Part shown: positions 27,054 through 35,615 of the stretch, piece after piece | Layout of the letters: each line of letters starts with the position of its first letter | Numbering within the stretch: position 1 is the stretch's first letter | Assembly: GCF_900128485.1 (NCBI RefSeq) | Contig: NZ_LT635858.1 | Location: forward strand, 54,860-118,859 | From: Duodenibacillus massiliensis | GTDB taxonomy: Bacteria; Pseudomonadota; Gammaproteobacteria; Burkholderiales; Burkholderiaceae_F | Length of the DNA: 64,000 nucleotides | Reading direction: 5' to 3' | Position numbers and translations under genes: made by a program | Notes under the pieces: generated by a model | Databases searched by the model: none | What the model was told of the DNA's origin: nothing | What the model saw: the letters and a program-made list of their open reading frames with translations, nothing else

Positions 27054-27539
27054 TTAGGAAAAATCATCCTCGTCGGCGCTGCTGCCGGCTTCCGAGAGAA
27101 TTTTGGAAATCACGTCAAAGGAAAAGCCGCGGGCCGCCAGAAACCGGATCTGCCGTGCTTTTTCCTTGTAGTCGGCAGGCGCCTCGCCGAACTTACGCTG
27201 CCAGACAGCGCGCGCCCTGTCGATTTCGGGTTCGGTCTGCTCCATGGCGGCTGTGATTGCGTCGGCATCCACCCCCTGCTGCCGCAGCTCCTGCGCCACA
27301 CGGCGGTTGCCGTAGCGCATGCTTCTTACGCGTACCCGCCCCTCAGCGTAACGTTCGTCGGAGAGGTAGCCCTTTGCCTGCAGATCGTCCAAAACCGCAA
27401 TCACGTCGTCTGCGGTCTCCCCTTCTGTGAGGGTACGCATGAGCTTACGGTAAAGCTCCAGCCGGCTGTACTCACGTCTGGAGAGGGCATCAATGCCCCG
27501 CATCATGAGCGAGCGGGGCTTTTTCTCACGTCCGGGCAA
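27054..27539 (-). CDS. recX: RecA regulatory protein RecX
   Basis: Binds RecA filaments and limits their activity. The 161-residue, helix-rich basic product has three tandem three-helix repeats; recognisable are ALSRREYSRLELYRKL, DLQAKGYLSDERYAEG, YGNRRVAQELRQQGV and ARQIRFLAARGFSFDVISKIL. It lies 6 bases after recA, the usual recA-recX operon. Confidence 0.93.
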   Translation of the reverse strand: MPGREKKPRSLMMRGIDALSRREYSRLELYRKLMRTLTEGETADDVIAVLDDLQAKGYLSDERYAEGRVRVRSMRYGNRRVAQELRQQGVDADAITAAMEQTEPEIDRARAVWQRKFGEAPADYKEKARQIRFLAARGFSFDVISKILSEAGSSADEDDFS

Positions 27540-27545
27540 CTTCGC

Positions 27546-28760
27546 TTACTCGTAAAGTTCTGCCGGATCAATCACGGTTTCGGCAACCGGATCGACGGTC
27601 TTGGCCTTAGCAGGGACCGGGTCCTTCGCTTCCGCCTTCTTGGTGGGCTTGTCGGCCTTAGCGGCCTCAGCTTCGACGGCCGGAGCGGGCTTGGCGTCCA
27701 GAGACACCGTCTTATTCTTCATGCCCTTTAACGCACGGATCTTGTTTTCAATCTCAAGGGCCATCTCCGGATGTTCCTTAAGGTAGTTGCGGGCGTTGTC
27801 CTTACCCTGACCGATACGGGTGCCTTCGTAGCTGTACCAGGCGCCGCTCTTATCGACGACGTTAAGGTCCGAACCGATGTCAAGGAGTTCGCCTTCGTAG
27901 GAGATGCCTTCCCCGTAAAGGATGTCAAAACCGGCTTCCTTAAAGGGAGGCGCCACCTTATTTTTCACAACCTTCACGCGGGTTTCGGAACCGTAGACTT
28001 CTTCGCCCTTTTTCAGCGCGTTCTTGCGGCGGATATCGATACGCACGGAGCTGTAGAACTTCAGGGCATTGCCGCCCGTCGTGACTTCGGGGCTGCCGTA
28101 AGTGACGCCGATCTTCATACGGATCTGGTTAATGAAGATCACAAGGGTCTTTGTCTTCGTGATCGAAGCGGTGAGCTTACGCAGAGCCTGACTCATCAGA
28201 CGGGCCTGCAGGCCGGGAAGCGCTTCACCCATATCGCCTTCGATTTCGCTTCTCGGCGTTAAAGCCGCCACCGAGTCAATGACGATGAGGTCAACGGAAC
28301 CCGAACGCACGAGCGCATCTGTGATTTCCAGTGCTTGTTCACCGGTATCGGGCTGCGACATGTAAAGCTCATCAAGATTCACTCCGAGCTTGGCGGCGTA
28401 CTGCGCGTCAAGCGCATGTTCGGCATCGATAAAGGCGCAGGTGCCGCCGATTTTCTGCATCTCGGCAATGACGTGCAGCGTAAGCGTCGTCTTACCGGAA
28501 CTTTCAGGCCCGTAGATTTCAACCACACGGCCGCGGGGAAGTCCGCCCACGCCGAGCGCGATATCAAGACCCAAGGAGCCCGTACTCACCACATCAACGT
28601 CTTCGACCTTTTCAGTGCCGGACATACGCATGATGGAGCCCTTGCCGAACTCCTTTTCAATGAAGGAGACGGCGGCGGCCAGCGCCTTCTTGCGTTCTTC
28701 CTTGTCGCTGATGCGCTCAACCTTCGGCAGTTCCTTGTCCTTTTTCTTGTCAGCAGCCAT
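27546..28760 (-). CDS. recA: Recombinase RecA
   Basis: ATP-dependent strand-exchange protein and SOS co-protease. The 404-residue product has Walker [18 protein letters not shown], the [21 protein letters not shown] segment, the L2 region and the MAW-like [30 protein letters not shown] motif. The C-terminus carries a long Lys/Ala/Pro-rich tail of about 50 residues, richer in basic residues than the short acidic E. coli tail. No canonical LexA box was found upstream. Confidence 0.98.
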   Translation of the reverse strand: MAADKKKDKELPKVERISDKEERKKALAAAVSFIEKEFGKGSIMRMSGTEKVEDVDVVSTGSLGLDIALGVGGLPRGRVVEIYGPESSGKTTLTLHVIAEMQKIGGTCAFIDAEHALDAQYAAKLGVNLDELYMSQPDTGEQALEITDALVRSGSVDLIVIDSVAALTPRSEIEGDMGEALPGLQARLMSQALRKLTASITKTKTLVIFINQIRMKIGVTYGSPEVTTGGNALKFYSSVRIDIRRKNALKKGEEVYGSETRVKVVKNKVAPPFKEAGFDILYGEGISYEGELLDIGSDLNVVDKSGAWYSYEGTRIGQGKDNARNYLKEHPEMALEIENKIRALKGMKNKTVSLDAKPAPAVEAEAAKADKPTKKAEAKDPVPAKAKTVDPVAETVIDPAELYE

Positions 28761-29161
28761 GATGCAACTCTTTTCTCTGAAAATATATAATAGAAATAAA
28801 CTATTTTGCAGTTTTCCACTCCGAAAGCAGCTGAATCAGAAGATCATCAATTGCTACTTTTAGAATATTCAGATTGTTTATTCCTTTATTTAAAAGGGAT
28901 CAGAACAAACATCCGTCATCTGCTTAATCGGAATCTTGCCTGAAGAAAATGAGAAAAGCGAGAAAATCCGAGTCATTTTTGTTAGAGTTAACCCTAAACA
29001 TTGAGACACTGTTAACAAAAATTTGAAAAATTCTCTCTATTGATCCTCTGCTCCGGGCGCTCTTTCCCGCAAAAAAATTTGACAAGAGAAAAAAACTCGT
29101 GTTTAATTCGCGTCCTCGGTTGATTGTTCCTCTGCGAACTGGACAGATCGCCAGGTTCTGG
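28761..29161. other. AT-rich intergenic region between recA and the tRNA-Lys genes
   Basis: About 400 bases with much lower GC than the flanks and no ORF that looks coding. It holds the recA promoter region (a TATTAT/TATATT-like -10 on the minus strand around 28780-28795 is plausible) and the promoter of the tRNA pair. No CTG-N10-CAG type SOS operator is visible. Nothing else is recognised. Confidence 0.6.
29079..29107 (+). promoter_or_regulatory. Sigma-70 promoter of the tRNA-Lys pair
   Basis: A perfect TTGACA (29079-29084) and a TTTAAT (29102-29107) are separated by 17 bases and followed by a GC-rich TCGCG discriminator, as in stringently controlled stable-RNA promoters. It lies 54 bases upstream of the first tRNA. 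Confidence 0.8.
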
Positions 29162-29237
29162 GGGTCGTTAGCTCAGTCGGTAGAGCAGCGGACTTTTAAT
29201 CCGTTGGTCGTGAGTTCGAATCTCGCACGACCCACCA
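29162..29237 (+). tRNA. tRNA-Lys (anticodon TTT)
   Basis: A complete 76-base tRNA with encoded CCA. Acceptor arms GGGTCGT and ACGACCC pair, and the anticodon loop CTTTTAA places TTT for AAA/AAG codons. The T loop is GAGTTCGAATCTC. Confidence 0.96.
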
Positions 29238-29251
29238 ACAATTAATCGATC

Positions 29252-29327
29252 GGGAGCGTAGCTCAGTTGGTAGAGCAGCGGACTCTTAATCCGTCGGTCC
29301 AGAGTTCGAGTCTCTGCGCTCCCACCA
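29252..29327 (+). tRNA. tRNA-Lys (anticodon CTT)
   Basis: A complete 76-base tRNA 14 bases after the first, with encoded CCA. Acceptor arms GGGAGCG and CGCTCCC pair, and the loop CTCTTAA places CTT, which reads AAG only. The D and anticodon stems are nearly identical to the preceding tRNA-Lys, but the acceptor and T stems differ, so it is not a simple recent duplicate. Confidence 0.95.
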
Positions 29328-29335
29328 CAATTCAG

Positions 29336-29370
29336 AAAGCCTGACAATCTCACGGTTGTCAGGCTTTCGT
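29336..29370. terminator. Terminator after the tRNA-Lys pair
   Basis: AAAGCCTGACAA and TTGTCAGGCTTT form a 12-base-pair stem with an 8-base loop, followed by TCGTCTTTT. It ends the tRNA transcript and could also work for minus-strand transcripts arriving from tatC. Confidence 0.8.
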
Positions 29371-29486
29371 CTTTTCCGCCCCTTCTCCCCGACAAAGAAA
29401 ACGTCCCGCCAGACGCAAAAAAACCGGCAAAACACAGTGCGCGTCCTGCCGGTTCGGTTCGTTTCGCTTCGCTTCAAAGAGAAGCG

Positions 29487-30284
29487 TCAGCTTTCTTCCT
29501 CGTCGTCATCGTCGTTTCCCTCGTCCCTGCGCCCGAACATACGCACGCAGAGAAGCCCCACTTCAAAGAGAACAACAAGAGGAATCGCAAGCAGCAGCTG
29601 CGAGAGCACATCGGGCGGCGTAAAGATCGCCGCCAGCACGAAAGCGCCCACAATGATGAAGGGCCGGGCTTTAACGAGCTTTTCATAGGAAGCCACGCCC
29701 ACGCGGTTTAACACCACCACAAGTATCGGCACTTCAAAGGTAATGCCGAAAGCAAAAAACATCGTGAGCACGAAGCTGAAGTAGCTGTCAATGTCAGGCG
29801 CAAAGTTCACGGAATCCGGCGAAAACCCGGCAATGAACTTAAAGACCATCCCGAAGACGATGAAGTAGCAGTAGGCCATGCCGACGGCAAACATCACAAC
29901 GCTTGAGATAATCACCGGCAGCGCCAGGCGCTTTTCCCTGCGGTAAAGCGCAGGCGCAATATAGGCCCAGAGCTGATAGAGCACATAAGGCAGAGCCACC
30001 ACAAAGGCCGCAAAAAGCGTGACCTTTAAGGGCACCATAAAGGGCGCCACAACGCCCGTGGCAAGAAGTTTTACGCCCTGCGGCAGCGCCACCATCAGAG
30101 GTCTCGACAGGTAGTCAAAGATCTGCTTCATGAAGGGCGACATGCACGCAAAGACGATCAGAATCGAAATCGCCGCCTTGACGATGCGGTTTCTCAGTTC
30201 AATGAGGTGCGAGACAAGCGGCTGCTCGTTGGCCGGATCGTCCGGCGCCTCAAGCTGTTCAGGTTCGTTTTTGATGTCAGCCAT
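29487..30284 (-). CDS. tatC: Sec-independent protein translocase TatC
   Basis: The six-helix core receptor of the twin-arginine export system, which recognises the RR signal peptide with TatB. The 265-residue product has the N-terminal HLIELRNRIVKAA motif, AFVVALPYVLYQLWAYIAPALYRREK and the GITFEVPILVVVLNRVGV segment. It ends with an acidic, Asp/Glu-rich tail. It follows tatB by 12 bases. Confidence 0.97.
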   Translation of the reverse strand: MADIKNEPEQLEAPDDPANEQPLVSHLIELRNRIVKAAISILIVFACMSPFMKQIFDYLSRPLMVALPQGVKLLATGVVAPFMVPLKVTLFAAFVVALPYVLYQLWAYIAPALYRREKRLALPVIISSVVMFAVGMAYCYFIVFGMVFKFIAGFSPDSVNFAPDIDSYFSFVLTMFFAFGITFEVPILVVVLNRVGVASYEKLVKARPFIIVGAFVLAAIFTPPDVLSQLLLAIPLVVLFEVGLLCVRMFGRRDEGNDDDDEEES

Positions 30285-30296
30285 AGTGCTCAGTCA

Positions 30297-30947
30297 TCAA
30301 CGGTAAATACGGACCCGGTTGGAACGGGCACGGGACGCAAAACGGCGGTTGTTGCCGCCCAACTGAGGTGAGCGGTCGCCGAGCTCAGCCTTGAGTTTTT
30401 CGATCTGCTCGGCGAGTTCGTCAATGCTCGGCCCCGCCTTATAGCGCTTCTCAAAGACGTGCGAGGTGTCGTTGGCGGACGGATCTTCCCCGTACCAGCT
30501 GTAAAAGTCATCCGTGGCACTGGCCGTATTGTCAACGGCCGGCACTTCCTTGTACTTGGGCTCAGGATCGCTTTCAACGGCACCCGTCGTGTTTTCGGTG
30601 AGTTCCTTATAGCTGTCGGCAACGTCCTTGGCGGAAGCGTTGATGTCGTTTTCCACGCCCTTGACGTCATTTTCAAGTTGCTTGACTTCCGACTGCAGGC
30701 TGTCGGTTTCACCCTTAATGGTCTTGGTGAGGTTGTCTGCGGCGCTTTTGGCTTCTTCCTGAATCTTTTTGAGTTCAGCCAGTTCGGCCTCGCGCTCAAT
30801 ATCACCTTTGACCTGCGCCACCATGCGCTGCGCCTTGCCGATCCACTCGCCGGCGGTGCGCGCCACGACGGGCAGTTTTTCCGGGCCGAGCACGACAAGC
30901 GCCACAGCGCCGATCACGACAAGCTCTGAAAAACCGAAATCAAACAT
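30297..30947 (-). CDS. tatB: Sec-independent protein translocase TatB
   Basis: The partner of TatC in signal peptide recognition. The 216-residue product begins MFDFGFSELVVIGAVALVV, with the Glu in the first helix typical of TatB and the LGPEKLPVVARTAG hinge, then an amphipathic helix and a long charged coil. At 216 residues it is longer than E. coli TatB (171). Its start is 104 bases after the tatA stop, with a terminator-like hairpin in the gap. Confidence 0.94.
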   Translation of the reverse strand: MFDFGFSELVVIGAVALVVLGPEKLPVVARTAGEWIGKAQRMVAQVKGDIEREAELAELKKIQEEAKSAADNLTKTIKGETDSLQSEVKQLENDVKGVENDINASAKDVADSYKELTENTTGAVESDPEPKYKEVPAVDNTASATDDFYSWYGEDPSANDTSHVFEKRYKAGPSIDELAEQIEKLKAELGDRSPQLGGNNRRFASRARSNRVRIYR

Positions 30948-30984
30948 TTGGATGTTTCCGTAGGCTTACAAACACGCGAAAAAG

Positions 30985-31022
30985 GGGATGCCTGCCGAAA
31001 AACACGTTCCGGCAGCATCCCG
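30985..31022 (-). terminator. Terminator/attenuator hairpin between tatA and tatB
   Basis: On the minus strand, GGGATG-CTGCCG and CGGCAG-CATCCC form a stem of about 12 pairs with one bulge, followed by CTTTTT. It sits in the 104-base gap after tatA and would lower transcription into tatBC. Confidence 0.75.
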
Positions 31023-31051
31023 CTTACATCAGTATCAGACCGAAGAAAGAA

Positions 31052-31315
31052 TCAAGCGTCTTTCTTTTCGGTGGCCTTGCCTTCGACCACGTCGGCAGCG
31101 GCGGTCTTGGCGGCTTCGGTCTTTTCTTCAGCGACCTGCTTGGGGGCTTCGGCGGTCTTTGCCGCAGCGCCCTTGTCGCCTTCGTTCATGCCTTCCTTAA
31201 AGCCCTTGATGGCGCCGCCCAGGTCCTTACCCATGTTCTTGAGCTTGCCGGTACCGAAAACGAGCACAACAATCGCCAGAACGATGAGCCAGTGCCAGAT
31301 AGAAAGGGAACCCAT
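31052..31315 (-). CDS. tatA: Sec-independent protein translocase TatA
   Basis: The pore-forming subunit of the Tat system. The 87-residue product begins [20 protein letters not shown], followed by the [20 protein letters not shown] amphipathic helix and a Lys/Glu/Ala tail. The IWHWLI start and lack of an acidic residue in the helix separate it from TatB. It lies 35 bases after hinT. Confidence 0.95.
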   Translation of the reverse strand: MGSLSIWHWLIVLAIVVLVFGTGKLKNMGKDLGGAIKGFKEGMNEGDKGAAAKTAEAPKQVAEEKTEAAKTAAADVVEGKATEKKDA

Positions 31316-31350
31316 TTTTTTACTCCTTGGCTTTAAGCCGCTGAATCGAT

Positions 31351-31695
31351 TTACTTATCCCAGGGCTGAGGTCCGCCCAAGACATGAATATGCAGGTGAG
31401 GAACTTCCTGACCGCCGTCGCGGCCGGTGTTGATCACCGTTCTGAAACCGTTTTTGCAGCCGGCCTTTTTTGCAAGAACCGGCACAAGATTGATCATTTT
31501 ACCCAACAATGCCGCATCTTCGGGAGCGGCGTCGGCCAAAGACTGAATGTGCTTTTTGGGAATGATCAGAAAATGCACGGGGGCCTTGGGGTGAATGTCA
31601 TTGAAGGCGACGACGTCATCGTCTTCGTAAATCTTGCCGGCGGGAATATCGCCGCGTGAAATTTTGCAGAAAATACAGTCATCGAGCTGATGCAT
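31351..31695 (-). CDS. hinT: HIT-family purine nucleoside phosphoramidase
   Basis: A small cytosolic hydrolase of nucleoside phosphoramidates and aminoacyl-AMPs. The 114-residue product has [20 protein letters not shown] at the start and the histidine triad HLHIHVLGG at the end. Its place between hisE and tatA is the standard betaproteobacterial order. Confidence 0.95.
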   Translation of the reverse strand: MHQLDDCIFCKISRGDIPAGKIYEDDDVVAFNDIHPKAPVHFLIIPKKHIQSLADAAPEDAALLGKMINLVPVLAKKAGCKNGFRTVINTGRDGGQEVPHLHIHVLGGPQPWDK

Positions 31696-31710
31696 GCTTT
31701 CTCTCCCGGG

Positions 31711-32094
31711 TTATTTCTCAACAGTAGTTTGTGTCTGGTTTCTGCGGCGCTTTTCCTCAAGGCCGCTTAGACCCTCGCGGCGGTGAAGTTCCGCGAGAAC
31801 CGTCTCAGGCCGCAGCCCGTAGTGCGAAAGCATCACGAGTGTGTGAAACCACAGGTCGGCCGTCTCGTAAATGATGTCTTTGGGGCTCTTATCCTTAGCC
31901 GCCATCACCACTTCGCAGGACTCCTCCCCGATCTTTTTCAAAATGCCGTCAGGCGCCTTGGAAAAAAGCTTGGCCACATAGCTCTTATCGGGATCGGCTC
32001 CCTTGCGGCTCTCAATCACATCGGCAATTTCCGTGAGCGTACGGCTCACATCAAAGTCCGGCGGTTCAATACGTACCTGATCGTGTTCCGACAT
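31711..32094 (-). CDS. hisE: Phosphoribosyl-ATP pyrophosphatase
   Basis: Second step of histidine synthesis: hydrolyses PR-ATP to PR-AMP. The 127-residue all-alpha MazG-like protein has [20 protein letters not shown] and [19 protein letters not shown], which carry the acidic metal ligands. It is the first gene of hisE-hinT-tatABC. The other his genes end at 9423, about 22 kb away, so the usual continuous his-tat cluster is split here. Confidence 0.95.
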   Translation of the reverse strand: MSEHDQVRIEPPDFDVSRTLTEIADVIESRKGADPDKSYVAKLFSKAPDGILKKIGEESCEVVMAAKDKSPKDIIYETADLWFHTLVMLSHYGLRPETVLAELHRREGLSGLEEKRRRNQTQTTVEK

Positions 32095-32376
32095 AAAAAC
32101 AAAAGTTCCTTACGCAAAGGATTCGTTGTCCGAGAAGGATACCAGCAAAGATTACGTGCGGCATTATCCCGAAGGCGGTATGCGCGCCGTCCTGAATACT
32201 CTGACGAGGGTTTCAGCCTTGGTTCGAAATACCCAGATTCCTCTGTACAAGCATTTGATTTATCAGGGCTATCAGAAAATTCAAAAGCAGAGAAACTCGG
32301 CTTCCCCGATGCCAAAAATCAGAACTATCCGTCTGCTTTCCCTTCCGGACAGCAGTGCTTAGTCTGAATTTTGCAT

Positions 32377-32404
32377 GAGCGCTGAAAAAACAGCGCTCTT
32401 TTCA
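32377..32404 (+). terminator. Intrinsic terminator upstream of the IS1380-like remnant
   Basis: GAGCGCTG and CAGCGCTC pair perfectly across a 6-A loop, followed by TTTT. It lies 10 bases after the stop of the possible gene tail. Confidence 0.75.
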
Positions 32405-32432
32405 TGGGTTAAATTCTGATTTTAATAAAGAA

Positions 32433-32488
32433 AAAAGGTCTTTTTGTTAATGTTTTTCTACCACAAAAAACAAAACAAAAGACCTTTT
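32433..32488 (+). repeat. Inverted repeat in the transposase leader
   Basis: AAAAGGTCTTTTTGTT is repeated inverted, with one mismatch, at 32473-32488, ending 1 base before the transposase ATG. As RNA it would fold the start region into a hairpin, a common device to block translation of transposase from outside transcripts. Confidence 0.7.
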
Positions 32489-32489
32489 C

Positions 32490-33518
32490 ATGAATTCTAC
32501 TCAAACAGCAACAACTGATGGGTTCGGCCGCAGCGTGCAGATCACCAACGGGCGGTTTGTCGCCACCATGATGACGGGCCTGCTGCCCGTCGCCGATATG
32601 GTCTCCCGGATTCAGCTTTTGGCCCCCTTTGAGCAGGCGTTGGAGCAGACACACAAGCCGAAAGACCGCAGTCTGTATTCCGCCGGAGCCATGTTTCGGC
32701 AGCGTGTTTTCGCACATATCTGCGGATTTGAGGATTTGGCTGACCACGACGTCATCACAGAAGACGAAGGCTTTCTTTCCGCACTCGGGGTTAATGATGC
32801 TGCAGGCAGCTCAACTCTCTGCAGATTTGAAAACTCAATAACCCGACACGATCTTGATCGCCTCAACTGCTGTTTTTGGACGCACTGCTTCGGGCCAACC
32901 GAAAGCATCGCATCTTTTCCAGGGCCGGGGCCAGGAAGACTCCGGTACTCACCACGACCGGCATGGCTCACCGCGCCATCGGTGAACTCGTTAATTACAA
33001 AGCTAAGTCCTGGAAGCAGGAACGTCGGCTCATCGCCCGACGACAGCATGACGCTCGTACCAACCAAATGGATCTGCGCCTGATTCAGACCAACATCAAA
33101 CATGTCAAAAAAGGGGGAAGACGGCTGGTACGGAAAGTATTCCGAGTACGGCGCTGCCAAGCTGTATGAAGACCTTTACTGCGGTCGGGCGGCTGACTGC
33201 GAACTCAATATCGCAGATTTTAAAACGGATTGCTTTGGCGGCAGAGCTAGTTCAACGCGCTTCTGCACCAACGGCTACCGCATGATATTGGGCATGGTGA
33301 CATTGCTGGTGCTCAAGTTGGCCCGGCACTATCTCTTTGGTGTTGTGAAGGAAAGCGCGAAAAAAGCTGTACGTGTTTCCATTGCCCGGCTCAGAGCCAC
33401 TGTCATCCTGGTGACTGCTAAATGGAGCTCAATGATAAACACCGTCCGACTGACGCTGCCCTCTGTTTTGCCGGGAGCCCGCGAGCTGGGAGCGCTTTTC
33501 AAGATACCGATACTCTGA
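32490..33518 (+). pseudogene. IS1380-family transposase, internally deleted and frameshifted
   Basis: The N-terminus (MNSTQTATTDGFGRSVQITN then GRFVATMMTGLLPVADMV) runs through DLADHDVITEDEGFLSALG to about 32900, a good match to IS1380-type N-termini. The frame then changes twice: residues LTTTGMAHRAIGELVNYKAK in one frame, then EYGAAKLYEDLYCGRAADCE and NGYRMILGMVTLLVLKLAR in a third. The C-terminal part with the glutamate-containing region is recognisable, but the central DDE catalytic portion is largely missing. Full-length relatives are about 430-460 residues. It cannot encode an active enzyme. Confidence 0.8.
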
Positions 33519-33640
33519 CGCCTGAGCGTCCCCGACTCACAAAGCGTGCCATCGGGGGTTGGGGGGGGGCAATGCACCCAAAATCGGGCTCCGCGTGAAT
33601 TTTTGCCATGATGTCCCCAGAATTTTCTCGATTTTTGATC

Positions 33641-33680
33641 TTGCACCAGCCTGCTTTTCTGAAAAATCAAGCTGGTGCAA
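33641..33680. repeat. 40-bp inverted repeat next to a solitary IS end
   Basis: TTGCACCAGC (33641-33650) and GCTGGTGCAA (33671-33680) are exact reverse complements around a 20-base AT-rich loop. The unit interrupts a stretch that otherwise resembles the right end of the IS at 35691-36700. Confidence 0.75.
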
Positions 33681-33688
33681 AATGCAGG

Positions 33689-33709
33689 CTAGTGCTCCGG
33701 GAGATCAGG
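33689..33709 (+). repeat. Solitary IS4/IS1634-type right terminal repeat
   Basis: CTAGTGCTCCGGGAG-A-TCAGG matches the right end of the IS at 36678-36698 with one difference. No transposase of that type remains to its left. It marks a former second copy of the IS on the other side of the exporter-regulator pair. Confidence 0.75.
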
Positions 33710-33748
33710 GGGAGGGCGCGCGCTCGATGCGGCGCCCTGCCGCAAGCA

Positions 33749-34783
33749 TCAGCCCGCGCTCTTTTCGGGCTTGGGAATGATGGTGCCGGCCACAAGGCCG
33801 CGCACGGTGCCGATGGCCGCGGCGAGCCACACGAGCATCAGGAGCCCAAAGAACGCCTGCGCGAGATGGCTCAAAAGCAGGAGGTTGGCGAGGTTGCTCA
33901 GGCGCACGGCGAGCACCGTCAGGGCGCCCACCGGGAAGACGAAGGCCCACCACGACAGCGCAAAGGGCAGTTCGCCGCGCACGTAGTTGCGCACGGTCAT
34001 GGCGATGCACAGCAGCAGCCACCAGATCGAGGCGCCCATGAAGCCCGTCGAGACAAGGATGCCGTAGGTGAGGGCGCCCTCATTGCCGATGGCGTGCAGC
34101 AGCGAGAGGAGGCTCAGCGGAATGACCCCCAGAGGCGCCAGATGCACCCAGAGCGTGGGGGTCATCTTGCCGGTGATGCCCGGGCGCAGGAAGTGTCGCA
34201 GCATCGACATGGCGAGCAGCCCGATGTACATGAAGCAGCCCGCACCCAGGCCGAGCATGTTGATGCCGAAGTAGACCTCGCGCATCAGGCCCTCGGCGTG
34301 GGCCGCCAAGCCTGCGCCCGCCACCGGAATCACCACCAGGCCCACGGCCGGGATGAAGTGCGCGGGCGTGACCATCTCGAGCTTGAGCTTGTCGAGCGTG
34401 AAGAGCCGAAAGAGGATGATGTAGCTCGCAAGGAACGTCCCCGCGGTGCCCGTCCACCACAGCGCGCCCACGCAGACAGGGTCGATGCCGCGAATGCTCC
34501 ACTGGCCCGCCATCACCAGCATAGCGATGGGGAAGGTGGCGTAAAAGCTCCCTTCGACGGGGTGCGACATCGTCTCAAACACGCGCCGCGGGAACATGAG
34601 GATGCGCGCCAGGCCCGCCAGGCCCAGCACGACCATCATGACGATGGCCAGATAGTGCAAAACGTCGGCAACGATCTGCCAGGGGGTGCCGGCAAAAAGA
34701 AGCCATGCGGCCAGACTGGCCACCGAGGTGCCCATGACGGAGGCAAACCAGCCCGGCGCCATGGTTTGGATGAAGTGCTTCAT
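33749..34783 (-). CDS. TDT/SLAC1-family anion transporter (TehA/Ssu1-like)
   Basis: A 344-residue protein with ten predicted helices, with no signal peptide. Motifs typical of the voltage-dependent anion channel/TDT superfamily are APGWFASVMGTSVASLA at the start, FYATFPIAMLVMAGQWS in the middle and LPFALSWWAFVFPVGALTVL late. Family members include TehA, plant SLAC1, dicarboxylate carriers and fungal sulfite exporter Ssu1; the substrate cannot be read from the sequence. The ArsR-rhodanese gene lies 59 bases upstream on the same strand, which suggests a sulfur anion or thiol-related compound. Codon use (GCG, CTG, CTC rich) differs from the neighbouring chromosomal genes. Confidence 0.85.
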   Translation of the reverse strand: MKHFIQTMAPGWFASVMGTSVASLAAWLLFAGTPWQIVADVLHYLAIVMMVVLGLAGLARILMFPRRVFETMSHPVEGSFYATFPIAMLVMAGQWSIRGIDPVCVGALWWTGTAGTFLASYIILFRLFTLDKLKLEMVTPAHFIPAVGLVVIPVAGAGLAAHAEGLMREVYFGINMLGLGAGCFMYIGLLAMSMLRHFLRPGITGKMTPTLWVHLAPLGVIPLSLLSLLHAIGNEGALTYGILVSTGFMGASIWWLLLCIAMTVRNYVRGELPFALSWWAFVFPVGALTVLAVRLSNLANLLLLSHLAQAFFGLLMLVWLAAAIGTVRGLVAGTIIPKPEKSAG

Positions 34784-34842
34784 GATGAACGTGATGTTTC
34801 AATGAATGAGAGAAATCGAAGTGACGGGCGGCGCGGCTTGCC

Positions 34843-35571
34843 TCAAGCCGGCTGCTCTTCTTTTTCAAGCAGTTCGTCCCTGCCATCACCGCGCCAGTCC
34901 ATGACGCCCTCGCGGATCACCAGCAGCTCCCGGCCGTACTCGGCAAAGACGCGCGCCGCGCGCTGCGCAAGAAAGCAGTAGGAGCCCCGGCAGTAGGCCG
35001 CGCACAGCTTGTCGGCGGGCAGATCCGGGAGCATGCGCTCGATGCATTCAAGCGGCATGCTCTTGGCGTTGGGCAGATGCCCCGCGTCGAACTCCTCGCG
35101 CGGGCGCACGTCGATGAGCACCAGATCACCCGCGTCGGCAAGCTTTAAGGCCGACTCGAGATCCACGCCCGCGTCCTCCCGCGCCTGGGGCTCCTCGTGC
35201 TCGCCGCCTTGCGCGTTGCTCGCCGCGGCGACTTCTGTGACGCGCGCCGTCTGCTGCAGGACCACCACCAGATGCAACACCTCAGTCGAGGAGATGGCAT
35301 ACTGGCGGAAGCGCCCGAAGCGGCGCACCGACACAAGGCCCGCCTGCAGCAGCACCTTCAGATGCGCGCTCACGTTCTTGTAGTCGATCTGCAGAAGGTC
35401 CGTGAGCGTCTCGACCGTGCGCGGGCACTGCGCGAGAAACTCCAGAATCTCCAGGCGCACGGGCTGGCTGCACGCCTTGCCCACGCGGGCGACCTGCTCG
35501 TACAGGGCGCGCTTGTGCTCGCGGGGGTCTTCAGGCAGAGGGTACACAAGAGGTGAATCGGTCTGCGGCAT
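34843..35571 (-). CDS. ArsR-family repressor fused to a rhodanese domain
   Basis: A 242-residue two-domain protein. Residues about 25-95 form an ArsR/SmtB winged helix (ACSQPVRLEILEFLAQCPRT, then NVSAHLKVLLQAGLVSVRR). Residues about 135-235 form a rhodanese with LIDVRPREEFDAGHLPNAKS and the active loop CRGSYC (C194, C199). The classic ArsR metal site ELCVCDL is absent. Two cysteines in a CxxxxC loop suggest sensing of persulfide, thiosulfate or another reactive sulfur species, by analogy with BigR/SqrR; this is inference. It probably represses itself and the downstream exporter through the palindrome at 35616-35635. GC-rich codon use suggests acquisition. Confidence 0.88.
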   Translation of the reverse strand: MPQTDSPLVYPLPEDPREHKRALYEQVARVGKACSQPVRLEILEFLAQCPRTVETLTDLLQIDYKNVSAHLKVLLQAGLVSVRRFGRFRQYAISSTEVLHLVVVLQQTARVTEVAAASNAQGGEHEEPQAREDAGVDLESALKLADAGDLVLIDVRPREEFDAGHLPNAKSMPLECIERMLPDLPADKLCAAYCRGSYCFLAQRAARVFAEYGRELLVIREGVMDWRGDGRDELLEKEEQPA

Positions 35572-35615
35572 GGGTGAACGGGTCCGGGGAAAAGAGAAAA
35601 ACGTGCTTTGCTGAT

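Larger units (their letters stand above)
32095..32489. other. Low-GC stretch between hisE and the IS1380-like remnant; possible gene tail
   Basis: One frame on the plus strand, ending at 32367, reads FSLGSKYPDSSVQAFDLSGL and then SENSKAEKLGFPDAKNQNYP before a stop, and is followed directly by a terminator. This looks like the C-terminal remnant of a lost gene, but no family is recognised and no start is evident. The rest holds the hisE promoter region and the transposase leader hairpin. Confidence 0.35.

Noticed and set aside
28761-28870. LexA (SOS) box upstream of recA
   Set aside because: No CTG-N10-CAG or other clear inverted repeat of LexA type was found near the promoter, so none is reported.
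33608-34981. 457-codon open frame on the plus strand
   Set aside because: It is antisense to the TDT transporter. Its sequence is low-complexity His/Arg/Glu and starts in the IS scar.
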